From positions 186,001 through 250,000 of the forward strand of contig NZ_RCZB01000002.1 of NCBI RefSeq assembly GCF_006438785.1: a stretch of DNA of 64,000 bases, written 5' to 3'. Shown piece by piece: positions 61,654 through 64,000 of this stretch. The notes beneath the pieces were generated by a model that had not been told where the DNA came from, searched no databases, and worked only from the letters and a program-made list of their open reading frames with translations. Positions within the stretch are counted from its first letter, which is position 1. Each line of letters opens with the position of its first letter. This stretch comes from Rhodanobacter glycinis (GTDB taxonomy: Bacteria > Pseudomonadota > Gammaproteobacteria > Xanthomonadales > Rhodanobacteraceae). Made by a program: the position numbers and the translations under genes.

Positions 61654-62250
61654 ATGAATGCCATGGTCAAGGTGTGGGATCCGCTGATACGCGTATTTCA
61701 CTGGTCGCTGGCGGGCTTGTTCCTCGCCAATTTCTTCACCGAGGACGGCGAGCTGGCCCATCGCGGGATCGGCTACGCCATCCTGGCCCTGCTCGCCGTG
61801 CGTTTCGCGTGGGGCTGGATTGGCACGCGGCACGCGCGCTTCGGCGACTGGGTGGCCGGCCCACGCCGCGTGCGCGGCTATCTGCGCGATCGCCTGGCCG
61901 GCCGTTCGCGGCGGCAGCTGGGGCACAACCCGGGCGCGGCGGTGATGATCCTGGCCCTGCTCGCCGGCGTGCTGCTGGTGGGCGCCACCGGCTGGCTGCA
62001 GACCACCGACGCGTTCTTCGGCACGCCCTGGCTGGAGGAACTGCACGAGCTGCTGGCCTACGGCGTGCTGGGGCTGGTCGTCGTGCACGTGCTGGCGGCG
62101 GTGGGCGAGAGCGTCCACTACCGCGAGAACCTGGTCGCTGCGATGATCCACGGCCGCAAGCGCGCGCTGGGGCAGGATGCCGCAGCCGGCGGAAAATCAC
62201 CGCGACTTGCGGCAAGTCAAGTGAGCCGTCCAATCACGCGACAAGAATGA
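61654..62250 (+). CDS. Cytochrome b/b561-type membrane protein
   Basis: A 198-residue protein with four helices and haem-ligand histidines in IRVFHWSLAGLFLANF, AHRGIGYAIL, LHELLAYGVLGLVVVHVLAAVGESVHYREN. It resembles the Ni/Fe-hydrogenase b-type cytochrome group without any hydrogenase gene nearby. With the PepSY protein it may carry electrons to a periplasmic acceptor. The stop is 4 bases before the response regulator. Confidence 0.88.
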   Translation: MNAMVKVWDPLIRVFHWSLAGLFLANFFTEDGELAHRGIGYAILALLAVRFAWGWIGTRHARFGDWVAGPRRVRGYLRDRLAGRSRRQLGHNPGAAVMILALLAGVLLVGATGWLQTTDAFFGTPWLEELHELLAYGVLGLVVVHVLAAVGESVHYRENLVAAMIHGRKRALGQDAAAGGKSPRLAASQVSRPITRQE

Positions 62251-62254
62251 GGCC

Positions 62255-62929
62255 ATGCGCATCCTGCTAGCCGAAGACGATCGGGCACTGGGGCAGGCGC
62301 TGGCCGACGGCCTGCGCCAGCTCGGCTATGCGGTGGACTGGATCACCGACGGCAGCCAGGCCGCCGCCGCGCTGGCCGACACCAGCTACGCCGCCGCCGT
62401 GCTGGATTGGAATCTGCCGCGCAGCAGCGGGCCGGCGATCATCGCCGGCATGCGCCGGCGCCGCGACGCCACCCCGGTGTTGCTGCTGACCGCCCGCGAC
62501 GAGCTCGCCGACCGGGTCGCCGGGCTGGATGCCGGCGCCGACGATTACGTGGTCAAGCCGGTGCATCTGGACGAACTGGCCGCCCGCCTGCGCGCGCTGC
62601 TGCGCCGCGCCGCCGGCCAGATCGAGCCGGCGATCCGCGTGGCTGGACTCGAAGTCACCCCGGCCGCGCGTGTGGCTACGCTGGAGGGCACCGCGCTGGA
62701 CCTCACCGCGCGCGAGTACCAGTTGCTTGAAACCCTGGTGCGCCATCCCGGGCGTGCCTACTCGCGCGACCAGCTGGAAGAAGCCCTGTACGGGTGGGAT
62801 CAGGAAGTGGCCAGCAACGCGGTGGAAGTGCACATCCACCACCTGCGCCACAAGCTCGGGCCGGGCTGGATCCGCACCTTGCGCGGCATCGGCTACGCGA
62901 TCAACCGGTCCGGCGGGCCGGCCGCATGA
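62255..62929 (+). CDS. OmpR-family response regulator (QseB-like)
   Basis: A 224-residue protein with a receiver domain (LLAEDDR acidic pocket, phospho-acceptor Asp51 in VLDWNLPRSSGP, Thr in LLLTARDE, Lys in YVVKPVHLDEL) and a winged-helix DNA-binding domain (LTAREYQLLETLVRHPGRAYSRDQLEEALYG, then VHIHHLRHKLGPGWIRTLRGIGY). It resembles QseB/PmrA regulators. Its stop overlaps the kinase ATG (ATGA). Confidence 0.95.
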   Translation: MRILLAEDDRALGQALADGLRQLGYAVDWITDGSQAAAALADTSYAAAVLDWNLPRSSGPAIIAGMRRRRDATPVLLLTARDELADRVAGLDAGADDYVVKPVHLDELAARLRALLRRAAGQIEPAIRVAGLEVTPAARVATLEGTALDLTAREYQLLETLVRHPGRAYSRDQLEEALYGWDQEVASNAVEVHIHHLRHKLGPGWIRTLRGIGYAINRSGGPAA

Positions 62930-64000
62930 TCCGCCCCTCGCTTAACCGGCGGCTGGTGCTGCGGCTGGTGGCCGGCATCGTGCTGGTGTGGTGTGCCGCC
63001 GGCGGCTGGCTGGCCTGGCGCAGCCTGCACGAGGTCGACGAGATCTTCGACCAGATGCTCGTGCGCACCGCCGCCAGCGTGTTCGCGGTGATGCCGGACA
63101 CGGCGGCACGCGTCGGTGCGGTACGCCTGCCGGACAAGAAGCTGGTCGGCTCGGACGCCACCGCCCAGCGACCGGCCATCGTGCTGCGCGATGCCCGCGG
63201 CGAACTGCTGGTCGAAAGCGCCGAGTTGCCAGTGCTGCGCTTCGATCCGGGCGACGCGCACTTCCATTCGGTCACCCACGAAGGACGGCGCTGGCGGGTA
63301 TTCCAGCGCTGGGACGCGCGGCACCAGTACTGGATCCAGGTCGGCGCGCCGCTGGACGAGCGCGACGAGTTGATGCGCAAGCTGCTGGCGCCGGCGCTGC
63401 TGGCCCTGCTGGCGCTGCTGGTGCTGGTGCCGCCGACGGTGTTCGCCGGCTTGCGCAGCGGTTTGAAGCCGCTGCGCCGGCTGACCCGCAGCCTGTCCGC
63501 CGGCGCCAGCCCGATGGCCGCCTCGCTCAACGACGAACGCGTGCCGGTCGAGCTGGCGCCGTTCACCGAAGCGATCGACCGGCTGGTCGATCGCCTCAAG
63601 CTCAGCCTGGAGCATGAGCGCCGCTTCACCGCCGACGCTGCCCACGAACTGCGCCATCCGCTGGCGGCGCTGCGGCTGGAGCTGGACCTTGCCGGGCGCG
63701 GGGACGATGCGGCCGCCCGCGCGCTGCATCTGCAGCGATCGCAGGAGGCGCTCGACCGCATGCAGCGACTGGTGACCCAGTTGCTGCTGCTGGCGCGCGT
63801 CGAGAAACTGACTGAGCTTGACGACGCTGGTCCGTTGCGCCTGGCGAGCGTGGCCGAAGCCGCGCTGCGCGACGCCAGCGAGCATGCGGCGGCGCGCTCC
63901 ATCGAGCTGTCGCTGGACCACGACGGCAACGACTTCGTGCTGGGCAGCCGCGGCCTGCTCGGCATCCTGGTGCAGAACCTGCTCGACAACGCCTTGCGTC
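62926..64000 (+). CDS. Sensor histidine kinase (QseC-like), 3' truncated by window end
   Basis: At least 358 residues are present. There are two membrane helices (about 9-30, and 148-172 MRKLLAPALLALLALLVLVPP) around a short periplasmic domain, then a HAMP-like linker and the dimerisation domain with the phospho-acceptor His in ADAAHELRHPLAALRLELD, and the N-box QNLLDNALR at the window edge. The residue after ELR is His instead of the usual Thr or Asn. The ATP-binding G boxes lie outside the window. It partners the regulator at 62255. Confidence 0.93.
   Translation, partial: MIRPSLNRRLVLRLVAGIVLVWCAAGGWLAWRSLHEVDEIFDQMLVRTAASVFAVMPDTAARVGAVRLPDKKLVGSDATAQRPAIVLRDARGELLVESAELPVLRFDPGDAHFHSVTHEGRRWRVFQRWDARHQYWIQVGAPLDERDELMRKLLAPALLALLALLVLVPPTVFAGLRSGLKPLRRLTRSLSAGASPMAASLNDERVPVELAPFTEAIDRLVDRLKLSLEHERRFTADAAHELRHPLAALRLELDLAGRGDDAAARALHLQRSQEALDRMQRLVTQLLLLARVEKLTELDDAGPLRLASVAEAALRDASEHAAARSIELSLDHDGNDFVLGSRGLLGILVQNLLDNALR

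Noticed and set aside
1-64000. tRNA, rRNA, CRISPR arrays or insertion sequences
   Set aside because: I found no cloverleaf, rRNA-like stretch, regularly spaced repeat array or transposase frame while reading both strands; short or diverged RNA genes could still be missed by eye.

Overview
The window is GC-rich, densely coded bacterial chromosome. Gene content points to a gammaproteobacterium of the Xanthomonadales, most likely Rhodanobacteraceae (Rhodanobacter, Dyella or Frateuria type). The reasons are several TonB and outer-membrane barrel proteins, a tryptophanyl-tRNA synthetase with a C-terminal extension, tryptophan 2,3-dioxygenase, a homogentisate pathway, Anr/Fnr-type regulation next to hemN, and the GGGAGCGACTTCAGTCGCGA inverted repeat. 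The species is an inference. I saw no tRNA, rRNA, CRISPR array or intact transposon.

Layout. 1-2424: 3' part of a large outer-membrane protein. 2425-2997: gene-free, with att-like repeats and two terminators. 2998-28661: an accessory catabolic island. Its leftward genes include two class III aminotransferases, a P5C-dehydrogenase-like enzyme, a two-subunit 3-oxoadipate CoA-transferase, a propeller/CehA-McbA fusion and an S9 peptidase. A second leftward unit has a Rieske oxygenase, an amidohydrolase, an APC permease and a TMADH-family flavoprotein. Rightward genes are a DmpA-type peptidase, a PcaR-like IclR regulator, beta-ketoadipyl-CoA thiolase, an M20 peptidase, a TPR-sulfotransferase and a TonB-dependent receptor. 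A 15-base site that resembles the PcaR operator lies between the two main transcription units. My reading is that a cationic, possibly N-methylated and peptide-bound amine is imported, hydrolysed in the periplasm, oxidised and transaminated to 3-oxoadipate, and then split to succinyl-CoA and acetyl-CoA. The individual families are well supported; the substrate is not known.

28.9-41.4 kb: two small hypotheticals, arginase, trpS, a DUF5916 barrel, a MgtC/DUF4010 membrane protein, a YgjP-like metallopeptidase, and a leftward E1alpha-E1beta-E2 2-oxoacid dehydrogenase operon. 41.6-47.5 kb: tryptophan 2,3-dioxygenase and two paralogous POT peptide transporters with near-identical promoters. Between the transporters sit a TIR-domain gene and a haem-binding Tll0287-like/HAMP sensor, bounded by a 56-base scar of the first transporter's 3' end. 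47.6-52.3 kb: a MarR regulator diverging from hppD-hmgA-lipoprotein-fahA (tyrosine degradation), with a perfect palindrome inside the hppD promoter spacer.

52.4-61.0 kb: a low-oxygen block of hemN, two Fnr-type regulators, Usp, GNAT, cytochrome b561, an MBL/beta-CASP nuclease and a diguanylate cyclase. Four TTGA-N6-TCAA sites lie in front of genes here. 61.3-64.0 kb: a PepSY protein, a b-type cytochrome and a QseBC-like two-component pair whose kinase runs off the window end.
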